Shown in pieces: positions 8,288 to 15,720 of a DNA stretch of 18,994 nt. Location of the stretch: contig JAGCTA010000185.1 of assembly GCA_017963875.1 (NCBI GenBank), forward strand, positions 1 to 18,994, in the 5' to 3' direction. The notes beneath the pieces were generated by a model. It saw only the letters and a list, made by a program, of their open reading frames with translations, made no database searches and was not told the DNA's origin. Positions within the stretch are counted from its first letter, which is position 1. Each line of letters starts with the position of its first letter. A program made the position numbers and the translations under genes. The DNA comes from Victivallales bacterium (GTDB taxonomy: Bacteria > Verrucomicrobiota > Lentisphaeria > Oligosphaerales > Oligosphaeraceae).

Positions 8288-9556
8288 CTATTCACTAGCC
8301 ACAACAACAGACACGCCGTCTGGGATGACGGCGATGCGTGCGTCAGTGCCCAAGCGTGTTCGTGCGATGGCGATGGCCTCGTCCAAGGTTGACGCAGGCG
8401 TCATGTGAAGGGAGCGGATGATATCGTGCGAACAGTGTGTCGTGACGACGATGACCTGATGCTTTTCCATGATTCGCGCAAGGATCTGGAATTCCCATTG
8501 GTCTGCTTCTGTCTTGTTTCTTGGAACGGTCAGGATGCGTTGAGTCAGTTCTTGAGGCGACGATGCTTCCGAGACATTTTTGAAAAAGGACTCGCCGCCG
8601 ACGCCATCACAGCATGATGCGGCGATAATGATTGTACCACCATCTCGGCAGGCCGCTTCACCAGCGGTCATTCCCTTGACCGCCTGGTAGAGGTTCTGGT
8701 CTAAGGGATAGCCGCCATTTGACGTAATGACGATGTCAGAAAGCGGTACTTTAAGTCGGCAGTAGGAATTTAGCCAGCGGCATCCTTCTTCGTGTGCCTT
8801 GCGCATGTCGCCTGCGACGGCGTGTAAGATGCGTTTCTCGCCATTGATGATGACGTTGACGATGAAGGCTAGTCTGGCTGTTTCGGCTGCGAAAAGCATG
8901 TCGCGGTGAATCGGGTTGTTTTCAAGGTTGCCAGTTCTTGCGAATGGGCTGGCAATGAACTCTGCGCAGTGGTTGGCAAAGACGGTTTCGCGTGAGACGA
9001 TGCCAGGCAGCACGCTCTTCCTTCCCCCTGAGAAGCCTGCGAAAAAGTGCGGCTCAATGAAGCCCTCGGCGATGACAAGATCCGACTCCATTGCCAGGCG
9101 GTTGATTTTCAGCGTTCCTCCCGACGGCAGTGTTCCAGCGGAGACCAGGCTTTTTTCATCGCCTGAATCGTGGATGACAATGCGTTCGGAATCGACGATG
9201 TCCTGACCGAGTTTGCCGATGAGTTCTTCTCGCGTCGTGGCACGGTGGAAGCCTGTGGCGACGAGGATTGTGATGTCAACGTCAGGCTGACCACGCCGAA
9301 GCCTCTCAAGAATCTGAGGCATGATGATGCGGCTTGGAACAGGACGCGTGTGATCGCTTGTTATGATAAGTGCTGTCCGTTTCCCACGGACAAGTTCTTC
9401 AAGCGGGGGCGAGGCAATGGGCGAATCCAGCGCTGCGCGGACGCATGCGGTTTCGTCGCCTGGAGCGGGCAGATGCGATTCAAAAACGCCGTTGAAGACT
9501 CTGTCGTCAATGTCGGCTTCAAGATGGGCTTTATAGTATGGAATGCTGATATGCAT
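8288..9556 (-). CDS. LarA-family nickel-pincer-dependent racemase/epimerase
   Basis: A 422-residue member of the lactate racemase superfamily (DUF2088), of normal length. The N-terminal motif SDHTRPVPS is at residues 67-75, TGFHR has His104, and IEPHFFAGFSGGRK has His170 and Lys180, followed by His196 in ANH. These correspond, shifted by four, to His108, His174, Lys184 and His200 of Lactobacillus plantarum LarA. There they are the two catalytic histidines, the lysine joined to the nickel pincer cofactor and the nickel-binding histidine. The enzyme is thus probably active and needs the NPN cofactor made by LarB, LarC and LarE, which are not in this window. The family includes epimerases of lactate, malate and aldonates; amid sugar-acid genes, 2-epimerisation of an aldonate or uronate-derived acid is likely (inference). 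The start has only a weak ribosome binding site. It is transcribed toward the GH2-like gene and divergently from the isomerase gene. Confidence 0.9.
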   Translation of the reverse strand: MHISIPYYKAHLEADIDDRVFNGVFESHLPAPGDETACVRAALDSPIASPPLEELVRGKRTALIITSDHTRPVPSRIIMPQILERLRRGQPDVDITILVATGFHRATTREELIGKLGQDIVDSERIVIHDSGDEKSLVSAGTLPSGGTLKINRLAMESDLVIAEGFIEPHFFAGFSGGRKSVLPGIVSRETVFANHCAEFIASPFARTGNLENNPIHRDMLFAAETARLAFIVNVIINGEKRILHAVAGDMRKAHEEGCRWLNSYCRLKVPLSDIVITSNGGYPLDQNLYQAVKGMTAGEAACRDGGTIIIAASCCDGVGGESFFKNVSEASSPQELTQRILTVPRNKTEADQWEFQILARIMEKHQVIVVTTHCSHDIIRSLHMTPASTLDEAIAIARTRLGTDARIAVIPDGVSVVVASE

Positions 9557-9608
9557 GGCAGTGGATAAGGTGGTTGGTTGAATTTACGCATACGTGCATA
9601 TCTTTATT

Positions 9609-9619
9609 TTACACTGTAA
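9609..9619. promoter_or_regulatory. Perfect TTACA-C-TGTAA palindrome, possible operator
   Basis: An 11-bp inverted repeat in the AT-rich 150-bp gap between the LarA-family gene and the isomerase gene. It lies one base before the proposed -35 box of the rightward promoter, and overlaps AT-rich sequence that could serve the leftward one. A regulator bound here could control both directions; which one is unknown. Confidence 0.35.
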
Positions 9620-9620
9620 T

Positions 9621-9650
9621 TTGAAAATTGCATAATGCCATGTTTATTAT
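9621..9650 (+). promoter_or_regulatory. Putative promoter of the TIM-barrel isomerase gene
   Basis: TTGAAA at 9621-9626 and TATTAT at 9645-9650 are 18 bp apart, giving a predicted leader of about 50 nt. The gene has AGGAA 8 nt before its ATG. Confidence 0.45.
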
Positions 9651-9706
9651 TTTAAAATGACGGTATATGCTAGAAATTATCAATTGAAAAACACAGGAAT
9701 TGACTT

Positions 9707-10546
9707 ATGAATATCGCAGTTAACTCAGATTATGCGGGTGGCACTGGCAATCCCGAACCACGCCTTAAGAACATGGCACGTGCGGGGTTCACACACGTCC
9801 ATTGGTGTCATCAGTGGAATACGGATTTCCTTTATGGAGATGCCGAAATCCGCCAAATCAGGCAATGGTTTGAGGCATACGGGCTAAAATTGTTGGATAT
9901 CCATGGTTCTGTTGGACCAGAGAAAAATTGGTTTTCTCAGGTCGAATATCAGCGTCAGGCGGGTGTTGAACTGGTTGCCAATCGCATGAGGATGCTTCGT
10001 GCGCTGGATGGCACGGGCGCGGTCATGATGCACATCCCTTTGCTTCGCGTCTGCCATTACAAGGTCGAGATTGAGGATGTTAGAAAGAGCGTTGCGCAGT
10101 TGCGGAAATCGCTTGATGATCTGATGCCACTTTCGCGTGAACTGCATGTCCCCATCGCCGTTGAAAACATGCCTGGAGCGACATTTGAGATAATCGACGA
10201 ACTCTTCAACGACTATCCTGCGGATTTCCTCGGGCTTTGCTACGACAGCGGCCACGGCCACCTGATGGATGACAAGGGACTGGATTACCTTGACAAATTC
10301 AAGGACCGTCTGATGGCACTCCATATTCACGACAACAATGGCCTTGGCGACCAGCATCAGCCGCCATTCTGTGGCACGCTTGACTGGGAGCGCTTTGCAA
10401 AAATCCTCAAGGCTTCGCCGTATCCGCGAGAAATCAGTTATGAACTCAACGGTATCCGCAACACGCCGTTTGCTGGCAATATTGATGCGTTTTTGGACGA
10501 TGCCTACCAGCGTTGCCTCAACTTCGCGAAAATGGTGCGCGGATAA
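9707..10546 (+). CDS. Sugar phosphate isomerase/epimerase-type TIM-barrel protein
   Basis: A 279-residue protein of the xylose-isomerase-like/AP-endonuclease-2 superfamily (IolE, Dte and similar). The divalent metal ligands expected of the fold are visible: Glu153 in AVENMP, Asp180 with His183 in YDSGHGH, His206 and/or His208 in HIHDNN, and Glu246 in SYELNG. No signal peptide is present. It probably isomerises or epimerises a free keto-sugar or inosose; the exact substrate cannot be told. It starts the rightward run that includes the exported protein and the MBL-fold protein, and faces the LarA-family gene across a shared promoter region. Confidence 0.85.
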   Translation: MNIAVNSDYAGGTGNPEPRLKNMARAGFTHVHWCHQWNTDFLYGDAEIRQIRQWFEAYGLKLLDIHGSVGPEKNWFSQVEYQRQAGVELVANRMRMLRALDGTGAVMMHIPLLRVCHYKVEIEDVRKSVAQLRKSLDDLMPLSRELHVPIAVENMPGATFEIIDELFNDYPADFLGLCYDSGHGHLMDDKGLDYLDKFKDRLMALHIHDNNGLGDQHQPPFCGTLDWERFAKILKASPYPREISYELNGIRNTPFAGNIDAFLDDAYQRCLNFAKMVRG

Positions 10547-10599
10547 TTTCGTAAATAAATAATTGTCAATAAGTTATATTTTATTCTATCTTAACCAAA

Positions 10600-10603
10600 A
10601 GGA
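10600..10603 (+). promoter_or_regulatory. Ribosome binding site that fixes the exported-protein start
   Basis: AGGA sits 7 nt before the ATG at 10611. A TTG at 10563 in the same frame would put 16 residues before a clean signal peptide and is rejected. Confidence 0.65.
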
Positions 10604-10610
10604 AAAGGCA

Positions 10611-13220
10611 ATGAAAAGACTACTGGCGATTTTTCTGGTGACTGCGCTCAGCCTGTTTGCGTTTGAGGAAGTCAACATCCTTCAAGACGTTAATTTCGAG
10701 AGTGAAGCGACGGTGATGCCAGGGATTTTTGGCCCATGGAATGTCGATGGCGATGATGCTGTATGCAATCCCATGACGTTATTGAAAGGTGAAGGCCCCG
10801 ATGGCAAAAACGCATTGCGTCTCAACATTCCCAACGGCGAGGTCTTCCGCCAGCAGAATGTCGTTTTGGTCGCGGGGGAGAAGTATCGTTTTGGAGCGTA
10901 TATCCGCACGAAGGGATTGGATACGCCAACATCGTCCATTAGAGTGTGGAACCGAGGCTGGACGCAAGAACTCATCTCCAAAGACCAGGTCCCTAGAGAC
11001 ACCGATGGCAAGTGGGTGAAGGTCGAAGGCGAGGGTGTTCTTCCAAAGTCACCCAATGGCGTCTATACCTATGGACTCTATGCGAAGACCCCGAAAGGCA
11101 CGATTGACATCGCATGTCCATACCTGATTCCGCTGTCTGAGAAGGCGCTTGCTGGTTCCAAAGTCCTTGGGCAGGCGGCTATCGACCTAAGCCGCATCAT
11201 TCCTGTCTATCCGTTGCTGATGAAAATTGATGTAACGGATCCGCAGATGTCGTTCTACATCCCCGGCCTGACCAATGAGAAGTACGGTTCATGCGAATTT
11301 GGCGTGCAGACAAAAATGGCGGGCGAGACGGATTTCTCCCCATGGGGAATCTTCGACCTTGATGCAAGCAGACTCGTCAAAACAAATCTTGGAAAGCTTC
11401 CATTGGGAGAAGGAACCATGCGAGTCGCGCTGTTCGAGCGTGACAGTCGTAAGGTGGTTTTACAGAACGAATATCAGATTCGCGTCATCAATGTTCCGCC
11501 GAAGGCCAACTTGAAGCGCCTGAACAACATGGTCAGCGAAATCCTCGTCAAGGACTTAAAGAACGGCGAGATCACTTTCGACAATCCGCGTGAAGGCTGG
11601 GTGTTCATTGGTTTTGACAAACCGTACCGCAATACCACGGCCAAACTCGACGGAGCCGAAGAACCAGTTGTCTTCTTCCGCGAGGGGGAATTCTCCGATA
11701 CGATGAGGCTGCTCCCGCTTGGCAAGCACACGCTCAAAATTGAAAACGCGCCTGCGGAAGGCGGTCAGTTGATTATCCGTGCAGTCGCGCAAATCATGCT
11801 GTATCCGTTGATCATTGCGGAGAAAACCGATTTCAACAATTTCCGCTATGACATGAACTTCTTCAAGAAGCACCTGCTTCATTCCGTCAATCTGTTTGAC
11901 ACGGAATCATGGTTGCCCAAAATCGAGTTTGCGCTGAATATCGACAAGGAAATAGCGTCTCGCGGCATGAAAATCGTTGGGAGCCGCGGACTGTTCCGTT
12001 CTGAGAATGAAACGCAGGTTGACAAGATGGTCAGCGCAATTCGTGGCAATCCGTCGCTGAACCGCAACTGGGGGCTGACCATAGACGAATTATCCGTTGG
12101 AGCCAATCCTGTAACAATTATTGCAACTTGTGATGCATTGTGGCAGATGACCGACATGGAGAAGCGTGTCTATTTGTGGGTCTGTGGTGTCATGGGGGGC
12201 ACGTTCTCCAATCCGTTTGTCCATCACAACCTTCTGTCCGCAGGCTCGAATGTGTCGCGAAGTGAAGGCAAAATCTTCCTTGAGACATACGTCGGAAGCA
12301 AGCGGACGGAAGAGGAGTTGAACAAATATCTTGAGGCGATTCCACGTCAGATTGAAGTCGCGCGCAAACTGGCTCCTGACGCGGCGGAGCGTTTCATGAT
12401 GCTCATGAGCGGCTACACGACGCCTGAAGTATGGTGCATTAACAACTATCCTGCAGCAGATATCAAAGTGGTTTTCGACCGTTTCTTCAATATTCTTGCC
12501 AATGACCCACGCATGGATGGGCTCTACGGCATGGGATGTTACAGCATTGGCCATACGGACGAGGAGTTGGTGCGTTGGATTGGCAGGCTCATGCGGTACT
12601 ACTGTGTCGAGGGAAACAAGGAGTCGCTGGCGGCAAAACTTGGCTTCAATTATATTCCTGGCCATCTGAAGGACGGCGATTTCGAAGAAGGTTTCAAGCA
12701 CTGGAAGGTCGAGCCTGCGGAAGAGGGCTCGCTGGTCCACAAGACCATCGCTGGATACGGCGGCAACGGTATCCAGTGGCGCATCGGGCGCGAACCAAAA
12801 CTCGGCGACAATGTCGCGCTGTTCACGAAGAGCGCCAAGAAACCGAATCTGCTCTCGCAGACGGCAACAGGTCTCCAACCAGGAAAACTCTATTGCCTCT
12901 CCTTCATGTCAGTTGATTACGATGACTTGAGCAAGCCTCAGAACAAGCACCTAGATTTCGTGTTCGATGCAATGATTTCCGATGCGGACATCATTCCCGA
13001 AGCGACCTCAATGCGTCTCTGCCCCCAGTCATGGTATGGCTCGGGAGACTACAAACCTGGTACTCCTGAAAAGGCCATTCGACGCATTGTTTTCCGTGCG
13101 AAAAAAGATACGGCGACAATCACATTCTCCGACTGGAAGTCTGCAACGGAACCTGGCGGACCTGCGGGCGCGCGCCGAGTTGTCAACTGGATTGGTCTGA
13201 AGCCGTATTATCAGGACTAA
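10611..13220 (+). CDS. Large exported protein with carbohydrate-binding-like modules at both ends
   Basis: An 869-residue protein beginning with a signal peptide (MKRLLAIFLVTALSLFA, probable cut after residue 17). Residues 20-175 look like a CenC-type (CBM4/9-like) jelly-roll: NFESEA, FGPWNV, ALRLNI, then QQNVVLVAGEKYRF. Residues 685-869 repeat that layout: DGDFEEGFKHWKV, GIQWRIG, then LSQTATGLQPGKLYCLSF. Between them are beta-rich sequence and, from about residue 430 to 680, a helical or TIM-barrel-like region. That region holds acidic residues in WGLTIDELS (Asp492, Glu493) and SGYTTPEVW that could be catalytic. No named glycosidase family is recognised. A role as a secreted glycan-binding or glycan-cleaving protein is inferred from the modules and the neighbours. 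Confidence 0.7.
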   Translation: MKRLLAIFLVTALSLFAFEEVNILQDVNFESEATVMPGIFGPWNVDGDDAVCNPMTLLKGEGPDGKNALRLNIPNGEVFRQQNVVLVAGEKYRFGAYIRTKGLDTPTSSIRVWNRGWTQELISKDQVPRDTDGKWVKVEGEGVLPKSPNGVYTYGLYAKTPKGTIDIACPYLIPLSEKALAGSKVLGQAAIDLSRIIPVYPLLMKIDVTDPQMSFYIPGLTNEKYGSCEFGVQTKMAGETDFSPWGIFDLDASRLVKTNLGKLPLGEGTMRVALFERDSRKVVLQNEYQIRVINVPPKANLKRLNNMVSEILVKDLKNGEITFDNPREGWVFIGFDKPYRNTTAKLDGAEEPVVFFREGEFSDTMRLLPLGKHTLKIENAPAEGGQLIIRAVAQIMLYPLIIAEKTDFNNFRYDMNFFKKHLLHSVNLFDTESWLPKIEFALNIDKEIASRGMKIVGSRGLFRSENETQVDKMVSAIRGNPSLNRNWGLTIDELSVGANPVTIIATCDALWQMTDMEKRVYLWVCGVMGGTFSNPFVHHNLLSAGSNVSRSEGKIFLETYVGSKRTEEELNKYLEAIPRQIEVARKLAPDAAERFMMLMSGYTTPEVWCINNYPAADIKVVFDRFFNILANDPRMDGLYGMGCYSIGHTDEELVRWIGRLMRYYCVEGNKESLAAKLGFNYIPGHLKDGDFEEGFKHWKVEPAEEGSLVHKTIAGYGGNGIQWRIGREPKLGDNVALFTKSAKKPNLLSQTATGLQPGKLYCLSFMSVDYDDLSKPQNKHLDFVFDAMISDADIIPEATSMRLCPQSWYGSGDYKPGTPEKAIRRIVFRAKKDTATITFSDWKSATEPGGPAGARRVVNWIGLKPYYQD

Positions 13221-13273
13221 AAATAGCGGCGGCATCCCGCAAATTCTCCTAAATTAAGCATTATGTGATCTAC

Positions 13274-13356
13274 GGGACAAATGGGACTCATGAGACCTAT
13301 GGGACAGATGGGAGACCTTGGTATATCTCCATTGTCCCATCTGTCTTGATTGTCCC
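13274..13356. repeat. 9-bp tandem repeat array arranged as an inverted repeat
   Basis: Five units of 9 bp follow one another on the + strand from 13274: GGGACAAAT, GGGACTCAT, GAGACCTAT, GGGACAGAT, GGGAGACCT. Then, on the - strand reading from 13356, come GGGACAATC, AAGACAGAT, GGGACAATG and GAGATATAC. The two halves can pair, with a perfect 11-bp core (13303-13313 with 13335-13345) and a 21-nt loop. The array fills the middle of the 205-bp gap between the exported-protein gene and the MBL-fold gene. A - strand reading gives a meaningless Ser-His-Leu-Ser-His-type peptide. Confidence 0.8.
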
Positions 13357-13425
13357 ATTAAAGTCAGGAGTATTAGCATCCCGCCGTCACCAGCACAGTA
13401 GCAACGAAACAAACAGGAGTCTTCG

Positions 13426-14181
13426 ATGGACGTCAAGTGGTACGGAATTAATGCGCTGGAGTTCAGGACATCCGATGGCACGGATTTCATGATTGACATG
13501 TATGTCAGCAGGAATCGTGAACGACTGAATATTCCTGAAGAGGTTGATAGATATGTCACTTCACGTCCATCCTGGGTGCTGATGACGCACGCGCACTGGG
13601 ATCATCTCGCGGACATGCCGCAAATAATCGCCAAGACCGATACCATTCTCTATGCTTCGGAGACTGCGTGCAATATCATGCGGGGCATGGGCGTGGCCGA
13701 GAAGAACCTCAAGACCGTCCACTATGGCGATATGCTGGATTTTCCAGGCGGAGTTTCTGTTCAAGTCATCGAATCTCGCCACATGGGAGTTGACGGCGAA
13801 GCACCTGGATACACAGCACCGCCATCGCATGATAGTCTGAAAACAGCCAGTGGCTGGTTGTGCGGCGAAGTGTTCGCTTTCCTTATTCATGCGGACGGCA
13901 AGACTATTTTGAATGCAGGCTCGGCGAATTTCCTTGATTCCCAGTTTAATTACGTGCCCTGTGATTATTTTATCGGCGGCATCAGTCGCTGGAAAGAGGG
14001 CTTTCCACAATTGCTCCAGAAGTGCGTGAACTTCAAGACTCTCATTCCGACACATCACGACGAGTTCACAAAGCCTCTCTCAGAGTTCTCGCTACGCAAT
14101 GATCTTGAACGGTTGTGTGATGTTTTGACGAACCTCCATGCTCGCCAGTTGAAACCGCTGGTATGGACATCACTACCGTGA
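13426..14181 (+). CDS. Metallo-beta-lactamase-fold hydrolase, UlaG-like
   Basis: A 251-residue single-domain MBL-fold protein. The metal motif THAHWDHLADM gives His55, His57, Asp59 and His60; His119 in SRHMG and a histidine in PTHHDEF complete most of the site. The bridging aspartate usually found in a GD motif is not evident, since the strand reads TILNAGSANF, so one metal may be bound weakly or not at all. The closest characterised relatives by layout are UlaG-type sugar-phosphate lactonases; hydrolysis of a sugar lactone fits the surrounding sugar-acid genes (inference). AGGAG lies 6 nt before the ATG. It is the last + strand gene, 205 bp behind the exported-protein gene across a repeat array, so it may have its own promoter. 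Confidence 0.82.
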   Translation: MDVKWYGINALEFRTSDGTDFMIDMYVSRNRERLNIPEEVDRYVTSRPSWVLMTHAHWDHLADMPQIIAKTDTILYASETACNIMRGMGVAEKNLKTVHYGDMLDFPGGVSVQVIESRHMGVDGEAPGYTAPPSHDSLKTASGWLCGEVFAFLIHADGKTILNAGSANFLDSQFNYVPCDYFIGGISRWKEGFPQLLQKCVNFKTLIPTHHDEFTKPLSEFSLRNDLERLCDVLTNLHARQLKPLVWTSLP

Positions 14182-14503
14182 AAGACAAAACTCGTGATTC
14201 CATTGCTAATTATTCAGAACCAACGAATGCACACCAATGCAACGATGGCCTAGATGCGATTTCAGGAAACACGCTGAAACAGCGCGAAATAGGAAAATAC
14301 GGTTCTTTAGAACCTTTCCTGAAACCGTACGAACTTATCATATTCGTGTTGATTCGTGGTTCTGAACAACTACATGCATTATTTAATATAGCGTCTTGGG
14401 TATGAAAAACAAGAGTGGTTGAAATCACCTCAGGCTAAGAGGCACCAAGTCGGCTGAACTCATGAACCGTTTAACGCAATTAATGCCAGCAGGTCGTGAT
14501 TCA
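14182..14503. other. 322-bp gap between convergent genes
   Basis: No convincing gene is present: short open frames on both strands have no ribosome binding site and no recognisable motif. The stretch is AT-richer than its flanks and contains nested inverted repeats, listed separately. No T-run terminator was found for either flanking gene. Confidence 0.6.
14260..14329. repeat. Nested inverted repeats
   Basis: TTTCAGGAAA (14260-14269) and TTTCCTGAAA (14315-14324) are perfect 10-bp complements 45 nt apart. Inside or overlapping them are GGTTCT-TT-AGAACC (14301-14314) and TACGGTT paired with AACCGTA (14298-14304 with 14323-14329). The pairings cannot all form at once. They may act as a terminator between the convergent genes or be the remains of a mobile element. 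Confidence 0.5.
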
Positions 14504-15301
14504 TCATTTGTTGATTTTGCCAGAGAGAAGGTCGGAGACAATCTGCACGTCCTCCTCGACGATGTTGTCATTGTCGCCGCGGTTCATGCCAAGATTGACG
14601 ACATCGCCTGGCTTGATGTTGCGGTAGGCGAAGCCGAGCCCCATGGTCGCGTCGATGCGCCCTGCTGCAAGTACCTTGTAGGCGATGCAGGGCTTGCTGA
14701 TGCTCTGAATGACTTCAATCGAACGTTGCAGGTCCTCCAGCCAGAAGTGCTCGCCGCCGCCCGCATCGTGGAGACTTCCGCAGTTGAATAACGGAATGAC
14801 ATGAAAATCAACAAGATCCATCTTGTCAACCCAGAGATGCGTCTTTGGACTATGCCCCGCGATGCCGACAGGAATGCCTTGGGCTTTGGCGTGCTCCACC
14901 CATGCGTTGACTGTCCGTTCGTCGTTCTCCTTGTACAGTCTGTCCATCATGCCGCCGTGGATGAAAAGCGCTTTGCATCCCGTCTGCACGGCAAAGTCGA
15001 TGGTGCTTTCCATGTTTGGAAATGCGCCTTTGCCGAGTTGTCCGATCCAGTTCATCGGTCCGCCTTCGGAGATGTACTTTTTTGTTGTCTCAACGACGTG
15101 CCTGGTCTCCGTGTTTGTGACAAACGTGTTGATTCCCGCTTTCCATGCTCTTTCCCACGTGATGAGAATCTGCTCTGGAGTATGGAAACTCTTCATGGCA
15201 AGGTCTCGGGAAGGATTCTGGTGGCTGAAGCCGCCAAAAGGATTCGCTCCGATAATCAGCCGTGTCATCTCAATGCCGCAAAAATCAACTGTCGGTAGCA
15301 T
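14504..15301 (-). CDS. Aldo/keto-reductase-like TIM-barrel protein, function unknown
   Basis: A 265-residue protein starting MLPTVDFCGIEMTRLIIGAN, with the glycine-rich first strand (GANPFGG) of aldo/keto-reductase-like barrels. Later segments include GINTFVTN, TGCKALFIHGG, GIPVGIAGHSP and, near the C-terminus, YKVLAAGR. The C-terminal NLGMNRGDNDNIVEEDVQIV resembles the cofactor-side helix of AKRs. The standard AKR Asp-Tyr-Lys-His set is not obvious, so redox activity is uncertain. Similar short proteins are common and uncharacterised in Planctomycetes and relatives (from memory). AGGAGG lies 5 nt before the ATG, a very strong site. It is transcribed toward the MBL-fold gene and starts about 125 bp from a C10 tract. 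Confidence 0.7.
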   Translation of the reverse strand: MLPTVDFCGIEMTRLIIGANPFGGFSHQNPSRDLAMKSFHTPEQILITWERAWKAGINTFVTNTETRHVVETTKKYISEGGPMNWIGQLGKGAFPNMESTIDFAVQTGCKALFIHGGMMDRLYKENDERTVNAWVEHAKAQGIPVGIAGHSPKTHLWVDKMDLVDFHVIPLFNCGSLHDAGGGEHFWLEDLQRSIEVIQSISKPCIAYKVLAAGRIDATMGLGFAYRNIKPGDVVNLGMNRGDNDNIVEEDVQIVSDLLSGKINK

Positions 15302-15425
15302 ATCTTCCTCCTGATTTTACGAAAAAGGTAACTATTCAGAACCCACCCCATGTGAGGCTCTTGGTTGTTTGTTAACTCGACAGTCACGAAATCTCCATTG
15401 ACTTGCGACTTTCCATATACTATAT

Positions 15426-15435
15426 CCCCCCCCCC
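15426..15435. repeat. Run of ten C (ten G on the - strand)
   Basis: The longest homopolymer in the window. On the - strand the G10 is followed directly by ATATAGTATATGG, which is promoter-like, about 125 bp upstream of the AKR-like gene and about 20 bp past the toxin remnant. Such tracts change length by slippage. Confidence 0.9.
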
Positions 15436-15455
15436 GAAATTCAAGCGGAGGAGTG

Positions 15456-15720
15456 CTATTTTTTGAAATAGTATTTCTCAATCTGCGTTGGAACAAAATA
15501 TCCTAATACACATTTAGTATTTAGGACACAAATCTGAATGTGCGTTTCATCGAAGATTTTGGCACCAGGATAAACTGGTGTGCCTTCTATGTATGCGCCT
15601 CTAACCGTGTCAAAATCTCTATTGCCGTTCTGGAGATTGAGGGCAACAAATAATCTTCTTTCCGACAGTCTGGTCGCAACCATGAAATCCAAATACAATT
15701 CTTGGAAAAGATGACAACAT
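15456..15720 (-). pseudogene. Decayed toxin gene, probable ADP-ribosyltransferase-like family
   Basis: Two frames carry the two ends of one protein family. From an ATG at 15720, overlapping the upstream gene's stop as TAATG, the frame reads MLSSFPRIVFGFHGCD and stops at 15619-15621. YHGCD/FHGCD near the N-terminus is characteristic of a family of about 200-residue ART-like proteins. In a second frame, without a good start, the sequence from about 15650 to the stop at 15456 has DTVRGAYIEGTPVYPG and THIQICVLNTKCVLGYF, the C-terminal signature of the same family as I remember it. The middle, with the WLGxGxYFWE motif, is missing: roughly 100 codons have been lost together with the reading frame. 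The family assignment is from memory and the toxin role is inference. Confidence 0.55.

Noticed and set aside
12090..12878. 262-codon open frame antisense to the exported-protein gene
   Set aside because: The + strand gene has a signal peptide, ribosome binding site and domain structure; the antisense frame has none.
13254..13559. - strand frame with Ser-His-Leu-Ser-His repeats
   Set aside because: It is the translation of the 9-bp DNA repeat array and has no other coding evidence.
14163..14405. 80-codon + strand frame overlapping the end of the MBL-fold gene
   Set aside because: There is no ribosome binding site or family similarity, and it crosses the inverted-repeat region.
14440..14456. 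A GGCACCAAGTCGG-like stretch resembling the 3' hairpin of a Cas9 tracrRNA
   Set aside because: There is no complementary arm, T-run, repeat array or cas gene nearby; the similarity is a short coincidence.
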